From positions 124,001 to 188,000 of the forward strand of contig SZZY01000007.1 of NCBI GenBank assembly GCA_009830035.1: a stretch of DNA of 64,000 bases, read 5' to 3'. The first letter of the stretch is position 1; the number at the start of each line of letters is the position of its first letter. Below the pieces are notes generated by a model. The model had not been told where the DNA came from. It saw only the letters and a list, made by a program, of their open reading frames with translations, and did not search any database. Position numbers and translations under genes: made by a program. Positions 28,811-40,994 of the stretch are shown in pieces. The stretch comes from Pantoea sp. Eser. Lineage in GTDB: Bacteria; Pseudomonadota; Gammaproteobacteria; Enterobacterales; Enterobacteriaceae.

Positions 28811-30070
28811 ATGAATCTTACCGAATTAAAGAACACGCCGGTTGCTGAGCTGATTACTCTCGGCGAAAATATGGGGCTGGAAAATCAGGCTCGCATGCGC
28901 AAGCAGGACATTATCTTCTCCATCCTGAAGCAGCACGCGAAAAGCGGCGAAGACATCTTCGGTGATGGCGTGCTGGAGATACTGCAGGATGGATTTGGAT
29001 TCCTCCGTTCTGGAGACAGCTCCTACCTCGCCGGTCCTGATGATATCTACGTTTCTCCTAGCCAAATCCGCCGCTTCAACCTCCGCACAGGTGACACCAT
29101 CTCTGGCAAAATTCGTCCCCCAAAAGAGGGTGAACGTTATTTTGCGCTGCTGAAAGTTAATGAAGTTAACTACGACAAGCCGGAAAACGCGCGTAATAAG
29201 ATTCTGTTCGAAAACCTCACGCCGCTGCACGCGAATAAACGTCTGCGTATGGAGCGGGGTAATGGCTCAACGGAAGATTTAACCGCACGCGTACTGGATC
29301 TGGCTTCACCGATCGGTCGTGGTCAGCGTGGTCTGATCGTGGCACCGCCGAAAGCCGGTAAAACCATGCTGCTGCAGAACATCGCGCAGAGCTTGGCGTA
29401 CAACTACCCGGATTGCACCCTGATGGTGCTGCTGATCGACGAACGTCCGGAAGAAGTGACCGAGATGCAGCGTCTGGTAAAAGGTGAAGTTATCGCCTCT
29501 ACCTTTGATGAGCCCGCTTCGCGCCACGTTCAGGTTGCTGAAATGGTCATCGAGAAGGCCAAGCGCCTGGTTGAACACAAGAAAGACGTGATCATCCTGC
29601 TCGACTCCATCACCCGTCTGGCACGTGCATACAACACCGTGGTTCCGGCATCAGGTAAAGTCCTGACCGGTGGTGTCGATGCCAACGCACTGCATCGTCC
29701 AAAGCGTTTCTTCGGTGCGGCACGTAACGTGGAAGAGGGCGGTAGCCTGACCATCATCGCGACCGCGCTGGTAGACACCGGTTCGAAGATGGATGAGGTA
29801 ATTTACGAAGAGTTTAAAGGTACCGGTAACATGGAACTGCATCTCTCACGTAAAATCGCAGAAAAACGCGTCTTCCCGGCGATTGATTACAATCGTTCTG
29901 GTACCCGTAAAGAAGAGCTGCTCACCTCTCAGGAAGAGCTGCAGAAGATGTGGATCCTGCGTAAGATTATTCACCCAATGGGCGAGATCGACGCGATGGA
30001 GTTCCTCATCAACAAGTTGGCGATGACCAAAACCAACGACGAATTCTTCGATATGATGAAGCGTTCCTAA
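28811..30070 (+). CDS. rho: Transcription termination factor Rho
   Basis: Hexameric RNA-dependent ATPase that ends transcription of untranslated RNA. 419 aa, the E. coli length, starting [20 protein letters not shown]. The RNA-binding OSB domain (about 48-125, [20 protein letters not shown]), Walker [11 protein letters not shown], Walker [16 protein letters not shown], the Q-loop and the R-loop [20 protein letters not shown] are intact. Two hairpins follow before wecA. Confidence 0.99.
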   Translation: MNLTELKNTPVAELITLGENMGLENQARMRKQDIIFSILKQHAKSGEDIFGDGVLEILQDGFGFLRSGDSSYLAGPDDIYVSPSQIRRFNLRTGDTISGKIRPPKEGERYFALLKVNEVNYDKPENARNKILFENLTPLHANKRLRMERGNGSTEDLTARVLDLASPIGRGQRGLIVAPPKAGKTMLLQNIAQSLAYNYPDCTLMVLLIDERPEEVTEMQRLVKGEVIASTFDEPASRHVQVAEMVIEKAKRLVEHKKDVIILLDSITRLARAYNTVVPASGKVLTGGVDANALHRPKRFFGAARNVEEGGSLTIIATALVDTGSKMDEVIYEEFKGTGNMELHLSRKIAEKRVFPAIDYNRSGTRKEELLTSQEELQKMWILRKIIHPMGEIDAMEFLINKLAMTKTNDEFFDMMKRS

Positions 30071-30136
30071 TCCGATACTGTAAAGCCGAACCACATATTT
30101 GGCTTTTTTAGCACAAATGCGCAGAAAATCGACCTT

Positions 30137-30165
30137 ACGCCACGTTGAAACGTGGCGTTTTTCAT
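30137..30165 (+). terminator. Intrinsic terminator of rho
   Basis: ACGCCACGTT-ga-AACGTGGCGTTTTT: a strong stem with U tract 67 bp after rho. A weaker candidate, AAGCC-N12-GGCTTTTTT, sits at about 30082-30109. Confidence 0.9.
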
Positions 30166-30335
30166 TTGTGAGCTATAGGATTGAACACTGACAGGAGCAT
30201 TTATAGTGACTGTGGTAGTGGTGACGAATTAATGACCGTTCGTGCATCTCTCTATGCAGAATTCGGAATCCGACGCAGCGATAAACGCACTTTTTCGCGT
30301 ATTGTTGCCCGGGATGTTAGCTGAGAGCGTTTAAC

Positions 30336-31439
30336 GTGAATTTACTCACTATGAGTACTGAGCTTGGTTTAATTTTTATCTTTTCCCTAGCTTTCCTCTT
30401 TTTTGCTCGAAAAGCAGCTAAAAAAATTGGTTTAGTTGATAAGCCTAACTCACGTAAACGCCATCATGGCGCGATTCCATTGGTTGGCGGCATTTCTGTG
30501 TTCGCAGGTATCTGCTTCACGTTCGCGATAACCAATTATTATCTGCCGCATGCGCTGCTCTATCTGGGGTGTGCCGGGGTACTGGTGCTGGTTGGCGCGC
30601 TGGACGATCGTTTCGATATCAGCGTGAAAATCCGCGCCGTGGTGCAGGCGCTCGTCGCGGTTGTGATGATGGTCGGTGCCAAACTTTATCTGCTTAGCCT
30701 CGGGTTTATCGTCGGCCCGTTTGAACTGATCGTCGGGCCGTTTGGCTACGTGCTGACGCTGTTTGCCGTCTGGGCGGCTATTAACGCCTTCAATATGGTC
30801 GACGGGATCGATGGCCTGCTGGGCGGACTCTCCTCGGTGACCTTCGCGGCAATGGGCATCATCCTCTACTTTGATGGCCAGACCAGCCTTGCCATGTGGT
30901 GTTTTGCAATGATCGCCGCCACGCTGCCCTACATCCTGCTTAACCTCGGCTTCCTCGGCCGTCGCTTCAAAGTCTTTATGGGCGATGCAGGCAGCACGAT
31001 GATCGGCTTCACCATCATCTGGATTCTGCTGGAAACCACTCAGGGCCTGAGCCATCCGATTACGCCGGTGACTGCGCTGTGGCTGATTGCCATTCCATTA
31101 ATGGACATGGTGGCGATTATGTATCGCCGTCTGCGTAAAGGCATGAGCCCGTTCTCTGCTGACCGCCAGCATATCCACCATCTGATCATGCGCGCCGGTT
31201 TTAGCTCGCGTCAGGCCTTTGTCCTGATTACCGTTGCCGCCGCGATCCTCGCCGGTATCGGCGTTTTAGGCGAATACCTGGCGTTCATTCCCGAATGGGT
31301 GATGCTGCTGCTGTTCCTGGTGGCCTTTATGGTTTACGGCTACTGCCTGAAGCATGCGTGGCGCGTGGCGCGACGTGTCCGGCGGATCAAACGCCGTCTG
31401 AGCCATTACCGCGACGCCAAAAAAAACTTACCCCGCTAA
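30336..31439 (+). CDS. wecA: UDP-GlcNAc:undecaprenyl-phosphate GlcNAc-1-P transferase WecA
   Basis: First committed step of ECA (and often O-antigen) synthesis: moves GlcNAc-1-P onto undecaprenyl phosphate at the inner membrane. 367 aa, GTG start giving MNLLTMSTELGLIF. PNPT-family signatures: ALDDRFD, NAFNMVDGIDGLLGG, MGDAGSTMIGF and the HIHH loop in SADRQHIHHLIMRAG. About eleven hydrophobic helices. It heads a complete ECA operon, with wzzE 24 bp downstream. Confidence 0.98.
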   Translation: MNLLTMSTELGLIFIFSLAFLFFARKAAKKIGLVDKPNSRKRHHGAIPLVGGISVFAGICFTFAITNYYLPHALLYLGCAGVLVLVGALDDRFDISVKIRAVVQALVAVVMMVGAKLYLLSLGFIVGPFELIVGPFGYVLTLFAVWAAINAFNMVDGIDGLLGGLSSVTFAAMGIILYFDGQTSLAMWCFAMIAATLPYILLNLGFLGRRFKVFMGDAGSTMIGFTIIWILLETTQGLSHPITPVTALWLIAIPLMDMVAIMYRRLRKGMSPFSADRQHIHHLIMRAGFSSRQAFVLITVAAAILAGIGVLGEYLAFIPEWVMLLLFLVAFMVYGYCLKHAWRVARRVRRIKRRLSHYRDAKKNLPR

Positions 31440-31463
31440 GCGCTGATAAAGGATAACGCTGCC

Positions 31464-32528
31464 ATGCCTGCTGAGATTGTGGACAACGAACTGGATATTC
31501 GCGGCCTGTGTTGCCGTTTATGGCGTGGCAAGCGCTGGATTATCGGGCTGGCGCTGCTGTTTGCGCTGGTCGTCTGGCTGGCGACGCTGCTGATGAAACA
31601 GGTCTGGAGCACCACGGCGGTCACCGATCGTCCGACGGTGAACATGCTCGGATCTTATTATGCGCAGCAGCAGTTTCTGGCCAATCTGGATGTGCGCAAC
31701 AACGCCCTGACGCTGGCCGCCCCGTCGCCCACGGTGATGGACGAGGTCTATCAGGAGTTCACCATGCAGCTCGCCTCGTGGGATACACGCCGCGAGTTCT
31801 GGCAGCAAACCGATTATTACAAAAGCCGAAAAACCGGGAATGCGCACAACGACGCTGCGCTGCTTGACGATATGATCAGCAATATTCTGTTTACGCCCGT
31901 CGATGCGGCGCACAACCTGCCGGATAACGTGCGGCTTAAAGCGGAAACCGCCGGTGATGCGAATAACCTGCTGCGTCAGTACATTGCCTACGCCAGCGAG
32001 CGTGCAGCCCGTCATCTGAACGAAGAGTTCAAAGGGGCCTGGCAGGCGCGGACGGCTCAGCTTCAGGCGCAGGTTAAGCGGCAGGAAGATGTGGCCAACG
32101 CGGTGTTTCAGCGTCAGCAACATCGTCTGGAACAGGCACTGAAGATTGCCAGCCAGCAGGGCATTAATGAAAAACAGGCGCGCGAAGCGGGCGAAAACCT
32201 GGCGGATAGCGATCTGTTTCTGCTGGGTAAGCCGGTTTTACAAGGGCAGCTCGACACCCTGCGCGCCACCGGCCCGAACTTCGATATAAGCTATGATCAG
32301 AACAGAGCCATGCTGACCACGCTGGTCGCCGGCCCGACGCTGAACAGTAAATTCCAGACTTACCGTTACCTGCGTACCCCCGAAGAGCCGGTGTCGCGTG
32401 ATAGTCCACGCCGCCTGTTCATGATGATTATGTGGGGTGCCGTAGGGGCATTGGTTGGGGCTGGTGTGGCGCTGGCACGTCGTCCGCGTCTAGATGTCAG
32501 ACCAGCGTCATTGAGAGAAACAGTGTGA
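31464..32528 (+). CDS. wzzE: ECA chain-length regulator WzzE
   Basis: Polysaccharide co-polymerase that sets ECA chain length with WzyE. 354 aa (E. coli 348). TM1 about residues 24-48 after [16 protein letters not shown], a large periplasmic alpha-helical domain (coiled-coil-rich middle) and TM2 near the C-terminus ([19 protein letters not shown]) preceded by the proline-containing [14 protein letters not shown]. Stop overlaps the wecB GTG (GTGA). Confidence 0.96.
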   Translation: MPAEIVDNELDIRGLCCRLWRGKRWIIGLALLFALVVWLATLLMKQVWSTTAVTDRPTVNMLGSYYAQQQFLANLDVRNNALTLAAPSPTVMDEVYQEFTMQLASWDTRREFWQQTDYYKSRKTGNAHNDAALLDDMISNILFTPVDAAHNLPDNVRLKAETAGDANNLLRQYIAYASERAARHLNEEFKGAWQARTAQLQAQVKRQEDVANAVFQRQQHRLEQALKIASQQGINEKQAREAGENLADSDLFLLGKPVLQGQLDTLRATGPNFDISYDQNRAMLTTLVAGPTLNSKFQTYRYLRTPEEPVSRDSPRRLFMMIMWGAVGALVGAGVALARRPRLDVRPASLRETV

Positions 32529-33655
32529 AAGTTCTGACAGTATTTGGTACCCGTCCCGAAGCAATTAAAATGGCGCCCCTGGTTCAGGCCCTGGCGCAGG
32601 ATCCGGCGTTTGAATCGCGTCTGTGCGTCACGGCACAGCATCGTGAAATGCTCGATCAGGTGCTGCGCCTGTTTCAGCTGCAGCCGGACTATGACCTTAA
32701 TATTATGCGTCCTGAGCAGGGGCTGACCGAGATCACCTGCCGCATTTTAGAGGGCATGAAAACCGTGTTGCTCGACTTCAAACCGGACATTGTGCTGGTT
32801 CATGGCGACACCACCACCACCTTAGCGGCCAGCCTGGCGGCGTTTTATCAGCAAATCCCGGTCGGCCATGTTGAAGCCGGACTGCGCACCGGCGATCTCG
32901 CCTCACCGTGGCCGGAAGAGGGGAACCGCAAACTCACCGGCCATCTTGCCTGTCTCCATTTCACGCCGACCTCGCGCTCGCGCCAGAACCTGTTGCAGGA
33001 AAACCTGCCGGATGCGCGCATCGTGGTGACCGGCAACACGGTAATTGATGCACTGCTGTGGGTGCGCGATCGGGTGCTGGATGACAGCAATCTGAATGCC
33101 CAGCTGGCGGCGCGCTATCCGTTTCTCGACGCCAGCAAGAAGCTGGTGCTGGTGACCGGCCATCGGCGTGAAAGCTTCGGTGACGGTTTTGAGCGGATTT
33201 GTAGCGCGCTGGCGCAGATTGCACGTCAGCATCCGGAGGCGCAAATCGTCTACCCGGTGCACCTTAATCCCAAAGTCAGCGAGCCGGTTAACCGCATACT
33301 CAGCGGCGTTGAAAATATCATTCTGATCGAGCCCCAGGACTACCTACCTTTTGTCTGGCTGATGAACCGCGCCTGGCTGATTCTCACCGATTCGGGTGGC
33401 ATTCAGGAGGAAGCGCCGTCGCTGGGCAAACCGGTACTGGTCATGCGCGATACCACGGAACGGCCCGAAGCGGTCGATGCGGGTACGGTAAAACTGGTGG
33501 GGACGGATATCGACAGAATCGTGGCGGAGGTCAGCACCTTGCTGACGGACGACAATGCCTGGCAGGCGATGAGCCATGCCCATAATCCGTATGGCGATGG
33601 CAAAGCCTGTGGCCGTATTTTGCTAGCCTTAAAAGATAACCGAGCCGACTTATGA
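32525..33655 (+). CDS. wecB: UDP-GlcNAc 2-epimerase (non-hydrolysing) WecB
   Basis: Makes UDP-ManNAc for ECA. 376 aa, same as E. coli. The GTG start gives [20 protein letters not shown]; the frame is open further upstream, but only as a shadow of wzzE. GT-B fold motifs [44 protein letters not shown] and [20 protein letters not shown] are intact. Overlaps wzzE by 4 bp and wecC by 4 bp, so translation is coupled. Confidence 0.98.
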   Translation: MKVLTVFGTRPEAIKMAPLVQALAQDPAFESRLCVTAQHREMLDQVLRLFQLQPDYDLNIMRPEQGLTEITCRILEGMKTVLLDFKPDIVLVHGDTTTTLAASLAAFYQQIPVGHVEAGLRTGDLASPWPEEGNRKLTGHLACLHFTPTSRSRQNLLQENLPDARIVVTGNTVIDALLWVRDRVLDDSNLNAQLAARYPFLDASKKLVLVTGHRRESFGDGFERICSALAQIARQHPEAQIVYPVHLNPKVSEPVNRILSGVENIILIEPQDYLPFVWLMNRAWLILTDSGGIQEEAPSLGKPVLVMRDTTERPEAVDAGTVKLVGTDIDRIVAEVSTLLTDDNAWQAMSHAHNPYGDGKACGRILLALKDNRADL

Positions 33656-34911
33656 GTTTTGAAACCATTTCCGTGATTGGACTGGGATACGTTGGGCTGC
33701 CAACGGCAGCCGTTTTTGCCTCAAAGGGAAAAAAAGTAGTGGGTGTGGATATCAACGCCCGGGCGGTTGAAACCATCAATCGCGGTGCGATTCACATCGT
33801 GGAACCCGATTTAGACCAAGTGGTGCACGCCGCCGTCACGTGCGGCGATCTGCGGGCGACAACCCAGCCGGAAGCCGCCGACGTGTTTCTTATCGCCGTG
33901 CCGACGCCTTTTCAGGCAGAGAATCAGCCCGATCTGCGCTTCGTGCAAGCCGCAGCGGAGTCGATCGCGCCGGTGCTGAAGCCGGGCGATTTAGTGATTC
34001 TTGAATCAACCTCGCCGGTTGGCACCACCGAGCAGATGGCTGACTGGCTGGCCGCTGCGCGTCCCGATCTGCGTTTCCCACAGCACGGTGAAACGCCCGA
34101 TATTTATATCGCCTACTGTCCGGAGCGGGTGCTGCCGGGTAAGGTGATGGTGGAACTGATTAATAACGATCGGGTGATTGGCGGCATGACGCCAGCCTGT
34201 TCGGCTCGCGCCAGTGAACTCTATCGACTGTTTTTAAAAGGCGAATGTGTGGAAACCAACGCCCGCACCGCTGAGATGTGTAAGCTGACCGAAAACAGCT
34301 TCCGTGACGTTAATATCGCCTTTGCGAATGAGCTGTCGCTGATTTGCGCCGATCAGGGGATTAACGTCTGGGAACTGATTGCGCTGGCGAATCGCCATCC
34401 GCGCGTCAACATTCTGCAGCCCGGTCCGGGCGTCGGCGGTCACTGCATCGCCGTCGATCCGTGGTTCATTGTGGCGCAGAATCCTGAGCTGGCGCGTCTG
34501 ATCTGCACGGCGCGTGAGGTCAATGACGCCAAGCCGCAATGGGTACTGGATCAGGTTAAAACGGCGGTGGCGGATAGCCTGACGCAGACCGGTAAGCGTG
34601 CCACTGAGTTGACCATTGCCTGCTTCGGTCTGGCCTTTAAGCCGGACATTGACGATCTGCGCGAAAGCCCGGCGATGGGTGTTGCACGACTGATTGCTGA
34701 CTGGCACAGCGGCAGCACCTGGGTGGTTGAACCGCACATCGACCAGATTCCGGCGGCCCTCAGGGATAAAGCCACGCTGGTCTCCAGTGAGCAGGCGCTG
34801 GCGCAGGCCGATATTCTGGTGATGCTGGTGGATCATCGCGCTTTCCGCGTAGTGGATGCCGCCCTGGTGCGTCAGCAGTGGGTAGTCGATACCAAAGGCG
34901 TCTGGCGATGA
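33652..34911 (+). CDS. wecC: UDP-ManNAc dehydrogenase WecC
   Basis: NAD-dependent four-electron oxidation of UDP-ManNAc to UDP-ManNAcA, the second ECA sugar. 419 aa. Rossmann motif [19 protein letters not shown] at the N-terminus, [11 protein letters not shown], the catalytic cysteine in [15 protein letters not shown] (about residue 266) and the C-terminal UDP-binding domain [20 protein letters not shown] in ATGA overlap with wecB; TGA overlaps the rffG start. Confidence 0.98.
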   Translation: MSFETISVIGLGYVGLPTAAVFASKGKKVVGVDINARAVETINRGAIHIVEPDLDQVVHAAVTCGDLRATTQPEAADVFLIAVPTPFQAENQPDLRFVQAAAESIAPVLKPGDLVILESTSPVGTTEQMADWLAAARPDLRFPQHGETPDIYIAYCPERVLPGKVMVELINNDRVIGGMTPACSARASELYRLFLKGECVETNARTAEMCKLTENSFRDVNIAFANELSLICADQGINVWELIALANRHPRVNILQPGPGVGGHCIAVDPWFIVAQNPELARLICTAREVNDAKPQWVLDQVKTAVADSLTQTGKRATELTIACFGLAFKPDIDDLRESPAMGVARLIADWHSGSTWVVEPHIDQIPAALRDKATLVSSEQALAQADILVMLVDHRAFRVVDAALVRQQWVVDTKGVWR

Positions 34912-35978
34912 AACGTTTTCTGGTCACTGGCGGTGCCGGCTTTATCGGCTCGGCGCTGGTACGTTTTCTGATTGCCGAAACGGACCATCAGGTGGTGGTG
35001 GTCGACAAACTCAGCTATGCCGGCAATCTTGCTTCGCTGAGCAGCGTCGCCGATTCGCCACGATTTATCTTTGAGCAGGCTGATATTTGCGATCGGCCGA
35101 TGCTCGATCAGATCTTCGCCCGCCATCAACCCGACTGCGTGATGCATCTTGCCGCGGAAAGTCATGTGGATCGCTCGATTGACGGGCCGATCGCCTTTAT
35201 CGAAACCAACATTGTCGGGACTTACCAGCTGCTGGAAGCGGCGCGTTTTTACTGGCAGGCGCTGGATGCCGCGCGCAAAGCTGCTTTCATCTTTCACCAG
35301 ATTTCCACCGACGAGGTGTTCGGCGATCTGCATGACAGTCAGGGATACTTTACCGAAACCACGCCTTACGCGCCGAGCAGTCCTTACTCTGCCAGTAAAG
35401 CCAGCAGCGACCATTTAGTCCGGGCCTGGCTGCGAACCTACGGTTTGCCCACGCTGGTCACCAACTGTTCAAACAATTACGGTCCGTGCCACTTCCCGGA
35501 AAAACTGATCCCACTGACTATCATCAATGCCCTGGCGGGCAAAGCGCTGCCGATTTACGGCAACGGACAACAGATCCGCGACTGGCTCTATGTCGAAGAT
35601 CATGCGCGCGCGTTGTATCAGGTGGTCAGCCAGGGCAAGCCCGGCGAGACCTACAATATTGGCGGCCATAATGAGCGACGCAATATTGAGGTGGTGGAAA
35701 CCGTATGCAGCTTGCTGGAAGAGCTGGCTGCAGATCAAAAACCGCAGGGGCTGGCCCATTATCGCGACCTGATCACCTACGTAACCGACCGCCCCGGCCA
35801 TGACCAGCGCTACGCCATTGATGCCAGCAAAATCGCGCGTGAACTGGGCTGGCTGCCGCAGGAAACCTTTGAAAGCGGAATGCGTAAAACGGTCGCCTGG
35901 TATCTGGCGAATCCCGACTGGTGGCAGGCCATTCTCGACGGGCGCTACCGTGGTGAGCGCCTCGGCTTATCGCAATAA
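34908..35978 (+). CDS. rffG: dTDP-glucose 4,6-dehydratase RffG
   Basis: Converts dTDP-glucose to dTDP-4-keto-6-deoxyglucose on the path to Fuc4NAc. 356 aa (E. coli 355). Extended [17 protein letters not shown]ly motif, STDEVFGDL catalytic Thr-Asp-Glu, [15 protein letters not shown]yr/Lys. The ATG at 34908 overlaps the wecC stop; the longer upstream frame is not needed. A housekeeping paralogue (rfbB) may exist elsewhere. Confidence 0.97.
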   Translation: MKRFLVTGGAGFIGSALVRFLIAETDHQVVVVDKLSYAGNLASLSSVADSPRFIFEQADICDRPMLDQIFARHQPDCVMHLAAESHVDRSIDGPIAFIETNIVGTYQLLEAARFYWQALDAARKAAFIFHQISTDEVFGDLHDSQGYFTETTPYAPSSPYSASKASSDHLVRAWLRTYGLPTLVTNCSNNYGPCHFPEKLIPLTIINALAGKALPIYGNGQQIRDWLYVEDHARALYQVVSQGKPGETYNIGGHNERRNIEVVETVCSLLEELAADQKPQGLAHYRDLITYVTDRPGHDQRYAIDASKIARELGWLPQETFESGMRKTVAWYLANPDWWQAILDGRYRGERLGLSQ

Positions 35979-35996
35979 TCAGCGAAAGGAGCAGCG

Positions 35997-36878
35997 ATGA
36001 AAGGCATCATTTTAGCCGGAGGATCGGGAACGCGGTTACATCCCATCACCCGTGCAGTTTCTAAGCAACTGCTGCCGGTCTATGACAAACCAATGATCTA
36101 CTACCCGCTGTCAGTGCTGATGCTGGCGGGTATCAGCGATATTTTGCTGATTACCACGCCGGAAGATCGGGCGCAATTTGAGCGCCTGCTGGGCGACGGT
36201 GCGGAATTTGGTCTCCGGCTGAGTTACGCGGTTCAGCCCCATCCGGACGGTCTGGCGCAGGCGTTTATCATCGGTGAATCGTTTATTGGCGACGATAACT
36301 GCTGCCTGGTACTGGGCGACAATCTCTACTTCGGCCAGGGATTCAGTCCGAAGCTAAGAAAAGTGGTAGAGCAGAACCGTGGCGCGACCGTGTTCGGTTA
36401 TCAGGTGATGGATCCCGAACGCTTCGGCGTAGTGGAGTTTGATGATGACTTTAAAGCGATTTCTATTGAAGAAAAGCCGAAGCAACCGAAGTCTCGCTGG
36501 GCGGTAACCGGCCTCTATTTCTATGATAATCAGGTAGTCGATTTCGCCAGACAGGTTAAGCCTTCGCCACGCGGTGAACTGGAAATCACCGCCATTAATC
36601 AGATGTATCTTGAGCGCGGTGAGCTAAACGTTGAACTGCTGGGACGCGGATTCGCGTGGCTGGATACCGGCACCCATGACAGCTTGGTGGAAGCGAGCAT
36701 GTTTGTGCAGACGGTCGAAAAACGTCAGGGCTTCAAGATTGCCTGTCTGGAAGAGATCGCCTGGCGTAACAGCTGGCTGAGTGATGACCAGCTACGTGCG
36801 GCAGGCGAAGCGCTGACCAAAACCGGCTACGGCCAATACCTGCTGGATCTGTTACATGCTCGTCCACGTCAATATTAA
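35997..36878 (+). CDS. rffH: Glucose-1-phosphate thymidylyltransferase RffH
   Basis: Makes dTDP-glucose for RffG. 293 aa as in E. coli. Nucleotidyltransferase signature [20 protein letters not shown], metal-site [10 protein letters not shown] and [20 protein letters not shown], all intact. A good ribosome site (AAAGGAG) lies 5-11 bp upstream. The end overlaps the rffC start by 23 bp. Confidence 0.97.
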   Translation: MKGIILAGGSGTRLHPITRAVSKQLLPVYDKPMIYYPLSVLMLAGISDILLITTPEDRAQFERLLGDGAEFGLRLSYAVQPHPDGLAQAFIIGESFIGDDNCCLVLGDNLYFGQGFSPKLRKVVEQNRGATVFGYQVMDPERFGVVEFDDDFKAISIEEKPKQPKSRWAVTGLYFYDNQVVDFARQVKPSPRGELEITAINQMYLERGELNVELLGRGFAWLDTGTHDSLVEASMFVQTVEKRQGFKIACLEEIAWRNSWLSDDQLRAAGEALTKTGYGQYLLDLLHARPRQY

Positions 36879-37563
36879 TCCCCTTAGCTGGGAGAGCCAG
36901 TTCTTCGGTATTGAGACCGTACGGCTTGATCTTAACGGTGAGACCGCTCTGGACGAGGCGTTGCAGCATCCCTGCGCGCTGCTGCAGATCAAAGTGCCCG
37001 CCAGCCAGACCGCGCTCATTGATACGCTGCAGCAGCACCGGTTCCAGCTGGTGGAAGGCGAAGCGGACCTGACGCTGTCTATTAGCCAGACCGAACGACA
37101 ACCCGGTATTCGCATTGCCCGTGAGGCGCAAATCCCGGCCCTGCGCGAGGCGGCCGCCCAGCTGTTCAGTCAGAGCCGTTTTCGTGCGCCGTGGTATGCG
37201 CCCGACGCCAGCGGTCGTTTCTATGCCCGGTGGATTGAAAACGCGGTGCGTGGCACCTTTGATCATCAATGCCTGGTGGCTGCGGATGCGGCAGGCCAGC
37301 TGCAGGGCTTCGTCTCGTTGCGTGAAGTGGACGGCGACGCCCGCATCGGTTTACTGGCGGTGCTGCCTGACGCGCAGGGCCAGGGACTGGGCCAACGGCT
37401 GATGCTGGCGGCAGCGGACTGGGTGCGGGTGCGGCAACTGGCGCAGTTGCGGGTCGCCACTCAGCTCAGCAATCTCACGGCGATGCGCCTCTATTTACGC
37501 AGCGGTGCCCGCATCGACAGCACCGCCTACTGGTTCTACAGGAAAGGTCATGATTCCATTTAA
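36856..37563 (+). CDS. rffC: dTDP-fucosamine acetyltransferase RffC (WecD)
   Basis: GNAT enzyme that acetylates dTDP-4-amino-4,6-dideoxygalactose to dTDP-Fuc4NAc. 235 aa. The C-terminal GNAT core is seen in [39 protein letters not shown] (acetyl-CoA loop) and [18 protein letters not shown]. The start at 36856 lies inside rffH, as in other enterics. The last codons extend past the wecE start (14-bp overlap). Confidence 0.95.
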   Translation: MLVHVNINPLSWESQFFGIETVRLDLNGETALDEALQHPCALLQIKVPASQTALIDTLQQHRFQLVEGEADLTLSISQTERQPGIRIAREAQIPALREAAAQLFSQSRFRAPWYAPDASGRFYARWIENAVRGTFDHQCLVAADAAGQLQGFVSLREVDGDARIGLLAVLPDAQGQGLGQRLMLAAADWVRVRQLAQLRVATQLSNLTAMRLYLRSGARIDSTAYWFYRKGHDSI

Positions 37564-38680
37564 TGCACCCCCGGTTATGGGCACGGAAATTGAGTACATG
37601 CAGTCGGCGATGAACAGCGGCAAGCTGTGCGGAGACGGCGGTTTTACCCGTCGCTGCCAGCAGTGGATGGAGCAGCGCTTTGGCAGTAAAAAAGTGCTGC
37701 TGACCCCCTCCTGCACCGCGTCGCTGGAGATGGCCGCGCTGTTGATCGATCTGCAGCCGGGCGATGAAGTGATCATGCCGAGCTATACCTTCGTCTCTAC
37801 CGCCAATGCCTTTGTGCTGCGCGGTGCCCGCATCGTGTTTGTCGATGTGCGTCCCGATACCATGAATATCGACGAGACGCTGATCGAAGCCGCCATCACC
37901 GAAAGAACCCGCGCTATCGTGCCGGTGCACTACGCCGGCGTCGCCTGTGAAATGGACACCATAATGGCACTGGCGGCGAAGCATAAGCTGTTTGTGATTG
38001 AAGATGCAGCGCAGGGCGTGATGTCACGCTACAAAGGCCGCGCACTGGGCACCATAGGTCACATCGGCTGTTTCAGTTTCCATGAAACCAAGAACTATAC
38101 CGCCGGTGGTGAAGGCGGGGCGACCTTAATTAACGACGCCAGCTTGGTCGAACGCGCCGAAATCATTCGCGAAAAAGGCACTAACCGCAGCCAGTTCTTT
38201 CGCGGTCAGGTGGATAAATATACCTGGCGCGATATGGGATCGAGCTACCTGATGGCCGATTTGCAGGCGGCCTATCTGTGGGCGCAGCTGGAAGCAGCTG
38301 AACGTATCAACCAGCAGCGGTTGCGCATCTGGCAAGGTTATCATGATGCGTTACAGCCGCTGGCAGAGCAGGGGCGAATCGCCCTGCCGGTGATCCCCGC
38401 CAGCTGCGAGCACAACGCGCATATGTTCTATATCAAACTCCGCGATCAGGACGATCGTCAGGCGCTGATTAACTGGATGAAAGAAGCCGAGATACTGACG
38501 GTATTCCACTATATTCCTCTACACAGTTCGCCGGCTGGCCAGCGTTTCTCGCAGTTTGTCGGCGACGACCGCTTCACCACCGTTGAGAGTGAACGCCTGC
38601 TGCGCCTGCCGCTGTTCTATAACCTGTCGGATAACAACCAGAGCACGGTTATCAGCTCGCTGCTGAGCTTCTTTTCCTGA
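37550..38680 (+). CDS. wecE: dTDP-4-oxo-6-deoxyglucose aminotransferase WecE (RffA)
   Basis: PLP-dependent sugar aminotransferase (DegT/DnrJ family) that makes the 4-amino sugar precursor of Fuc4NAc. 376 aa, equal to E. coli. The ATG gives [20 protein letters not shown] and is preceded by AGGAAAGG. The PLP lysine lies in SFHETKNYTAGGEGG, with EDAAQGVMSRYKG upstream. The frame is open further 5', but that duplicates rffC. Stop/start overlap TGATG with wzxE. Confidence 0.97.
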   Translation: MIPFNAPPVMGTEIEYMQSAMNSGKLCGDGGFTRRCQQWMEQRFGSKKVLLTPSCTASLEMAALLIDLQPGDEVIMPSYTFVSTANAFVLRGARIVFVDVRPDTMNIDETLIEAAITERTRAIVPVHYAGVACEMDTIMALAAKHKLFVIEDAAQGVMSRYKGRALGTIGHIGCFSFHETKNYTAGGEGGATLINDASLVERAEIIREKGTNRSQFFRGQVDKYTWRDMGSSYLMADLQAAYLWAQLEAAERINQQRLRIWQGYHDALQPLAEQGRIALPVIPASCEHNAHMFYIKLRDQDDRQALINWMKEAEILTVFHYIPLHSSPAGQRFSQFVGDDRFTTVESERLLRLPLFYNLSDNNQSTVISSLLSFFS

Positions 38681-39930
38681 TGTCACTGGCCAGAGCTTCA
38701 GTGTGGACCGCGTTGTCCACGCTGGTAAAAATCGTTGCCGGACTGCTGGTGGTCAAACTGCTGGCAGTCAGTTTCGGGCCGGAGGGCGTCGGTCAGGCGG
38801 GTAACTTTCGTCAGCTGATCACCGTACTGGGCGTGCTGGCGGGGGCCGGAATTTTCAACGGCGTCACCAGCTATGTGGCGCAGTATCAGCAGCAGCCTGA
38901 GCGGTTACGGGCACTGGTCGGTACCGCCTCAACCCTGGTGCTGGGCTTTTACGGCGTGCTGGCGCTGCTGTTCCTGCTGACCGCAGGCCCGATCAGCCAC
39001 GCGCTGTTTGGTCACGATCGCTATCAGAACGTGATCCGCGTGGTGGCGTTTCTTCAGCTCGGCATCGCTTGGGCGAACTTTAGCCTGGCGCTGCTGAAAG
39101 GATATCGTGATGCGCGCGGCAATGCGCTGGCGCTGATTCTCGGCAGCCTGATCGGCGTCGTGGGTTATCTGCTTTGCTGGTGGTTTGGTGGTTATCAGGG
39201 CGCGTTGATCGGTCTGGCGCTGGTGCCGGCCCTGTTGCTGGTGCCGGCAATGATATTGCTGAAGCGCCGCGTACCCTTGCCGCTCAGCTGGCTGCGTCCG
39301 CAATGGCAGCCCGAGCTGGCGCGTAATCTGGCTAAATATACCCTGATGGCGTTGATTACCACCGTGACGCTGCCGGCGGCCTGGGTGATGATGCGTAACC
39401 TGCTGGCGCAGCAGCAGGGCTGGGCGCAGGTCGGACTGTGGCAGGGCGTGACCAGCATCTCCGATGCCTATCTGCAATTTATCACCGCCACCTTCAGCGT
39501 CTGGCTGCTGCCGACGCTGGCGCGACTGGATAACAAACGTGATATTGCGCAGGAAATTGGCCGGACTCTGCGCTTCGTGCTGCCGGCGGTAGCGGTGGCC
39601 AGTTTCGCTGTCTGGATCCTGCGTGATGTTGCCATCAGCCTGCTGTTTTCCGACGCGTTCCGCGGCATGCGCGACCTGTTTGTCTGGCAACTGTGTGGCG
39701 ATGTTTTTAAAGTGGGAGCCTATGTTTTCGGATATCTGGTGATCGCCAAAGCCTCGCTGCGCTTTTATGTTCTTACTGAGATCAGCCAGTTTGTATTGCT
39801 GACGCTGTTCTCGCGCTGGCTAATCCCGTTACAGGGCGCGACGGGTGCGGCGCAGGCCTACATGTTTGCCTATATGGCTTACTTTGCCCTGTGTTGTGGC
39901 GCTTTTATGATTTATTGCCGGAAAAAATGA
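38680..39930 (+). CDS. wzxE: ECA lipid III flippase WzxE
   Basis: MOP-superfamily flippase that moves the undecaprenyl-PP-linked ECA trisaccharide to the periplasmic face. 416 aa, 12 predicted hydrophobic helices beginning [20 protein letters not shown]. Typical conserved block [15 protein letters not shown]. Coupled to wecE (TGATG) and wecF (ATGA). Intact. Confidence 0.96.
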   Translation: MSLARASVWTALSTLVKIVAGLLVVKLLAVSFGPEGVGQAGNFRQLITVLGVLAGAGIFNGVTSYVAQYQQQPERLRALVGTASTLVLGFYGVLALLFLLTAGPISHALFGHDRYQNVIRVVAFLQLGIAWANFSLALLKGYRDARGNALALILGSLIGVVGYLLCWWFGGYQGALIGLALVPALLLVPAMILLKRRVPLPLSWLRPQWQPELARNLAKYTLMALITTVTLPAAWVMMRNLLAQQQGWAQVGLWQGVTSISDAYLQFITATFSVWLLPTLARLDNKRDIAQEIGRTLRFVLPAVAVASFAVWILRDVAISLLFSDAFRGMRDLFVWQLCGDVFKVGAYVFGYLVIAKASLRFYVLTEISQFVLLTLFSRWLIPLQGATGAAQAYMFAYMAYFALCCGAFMIYCRKK

Positions 39931-40994
39931 CTTTAATTCACGTTTTGGGATCGGATATTCCCCACCACAACCTCACGGTGCTGCGCTTCTTCAACGACGT
40001 ACTGAGCGTTGAACAGCCCGCGGCTACGCCACGCCATTTTATGGTGGTGACCCAACAGCCTGAGCACTTTTCGCCGTTCAGCGCCTTACAGGTTGAGTGC
40101 TTTGCCAGTAAAAAAGCGCTGGCGCAGGCGGTATTGCAGCGCGCTAGGCAGCGTCAGCAACGCTTCTTCTGCCACAGTCAGTTCAATCCCTGGCTCTGGC
40201 TGGCGTTACTCAGCGGCAAGATGCATCGTTCCCAGCTGTTCTGGCACGTTTGGGGCGCTGACCTATATGAAGACTCTCGCAGTCTGAAGTTTCGCCTGTT
40301 CTATTTTCTACGCCGGATAGCGCAGGGGCGGGTGGCGCACGTTTTTGCCACGCGCGGCGATCTGCATCATTACCAGCAGCGCCATCGCCGGGTACCCGGT
40401 TCGTTACTCTATTTCCCGACCCGCATGCCGGACGTCGCGGTCCATTCTGCGCCCGATCCGACGTTTACCCTGTTGCTGGGAAATTCAGGCGATCCGAGCA
40501 ACCGGCATATCGACGGAATCAAGGCGATTCACGCGCAGTTTGGCGACCAGGTGCGTATTGAGGTGCCGCTGGGTTATCCGCCGAACAATCAGGCCTATAT
40601 CAGTCAGGTGAGGGCCGCGGCTGAGGCGCTGTTTCCGCAGGGCCAGGTAAACCTGATCGACGAAAAAATGGCGTTTGATGACTATTTAGCGCTGCTGGCG
40701 CGTTGCCATGTCGGCTATTTTATGTTTGAACGCCAGCAGGGGATCGGGACCTTGTGTCTGTTAATCCAGGCCAACGTGCCCTTTGTGCTCAGTCGTAAAA
40801 ACCCATTCTGGCGTGATGTGGCGGAGCAGCAGTTGCCGGTGCTGTTCAGCGAAGATGCGCTCACGCCTGCGGTGATTACCGAGGCGCGTCGTCAGTTAGC
40901 GAGCTGCGACAAACAGGCGATCGTCTTTTTTGCGCCCGGCTATCTGGCCGGATGGCGCTCAGCATTACGCCTCAGCGAAGGGGAGTTGTCATGA
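39927..40994 (+). CDS. wecF: Fuc4NAc transferase WecF (RffT)
   Basis: GT56 enzyme that adds Fuc4NAc to lipid II of ECA to give lipid III. 355 aa (E. coli 359). The start [20 protein letters not shown] overlaps the wzxE stop. [13 protein letters not shown] and [20 protein letters not shown] are strongly conserved family blocks. No lesion. Ends overlapping wzyE by ATGA. Confidence 0.96.
   Translation: MTLIHVLGSDIPHHNLTVLRFFNDVLSVEQPAATPRHFMVVTQQPEHFSPFSALQVECFASKKALAQAVLQRARQRQQRFFCHSQFNPWLWLALLSGKMHRSQLFWHVWGADLYEDSRSLKFRLFYFLRRIAQGRVAHVFATRGDLHHYQQRHRRVPGSLLYFPTRMPDVAVHSAPDPTFTLLLGNSGDPSNRHIDGIKAIHAQFGDQVRIEVPLGYPPNNQAYISQVRAAAEALFPQGQVNLIDEKMAFDDYLALLARCHVGYFMFERQQGIGTLCLLIQANVPFVLSRKNPFWRDVAEQQLPVLFSEDALTPAVITEARRQLASCDKQAIVFFAPGYLAGWRSALRLSEGELS

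Noticed and set aside
28584..28814. 76-codon frame in the rho leader overlapping the rho start
   Set aside because: Starts at TTG without a good ribosome site and does not resemble E. coli RhoL; kept only as leader DNA.
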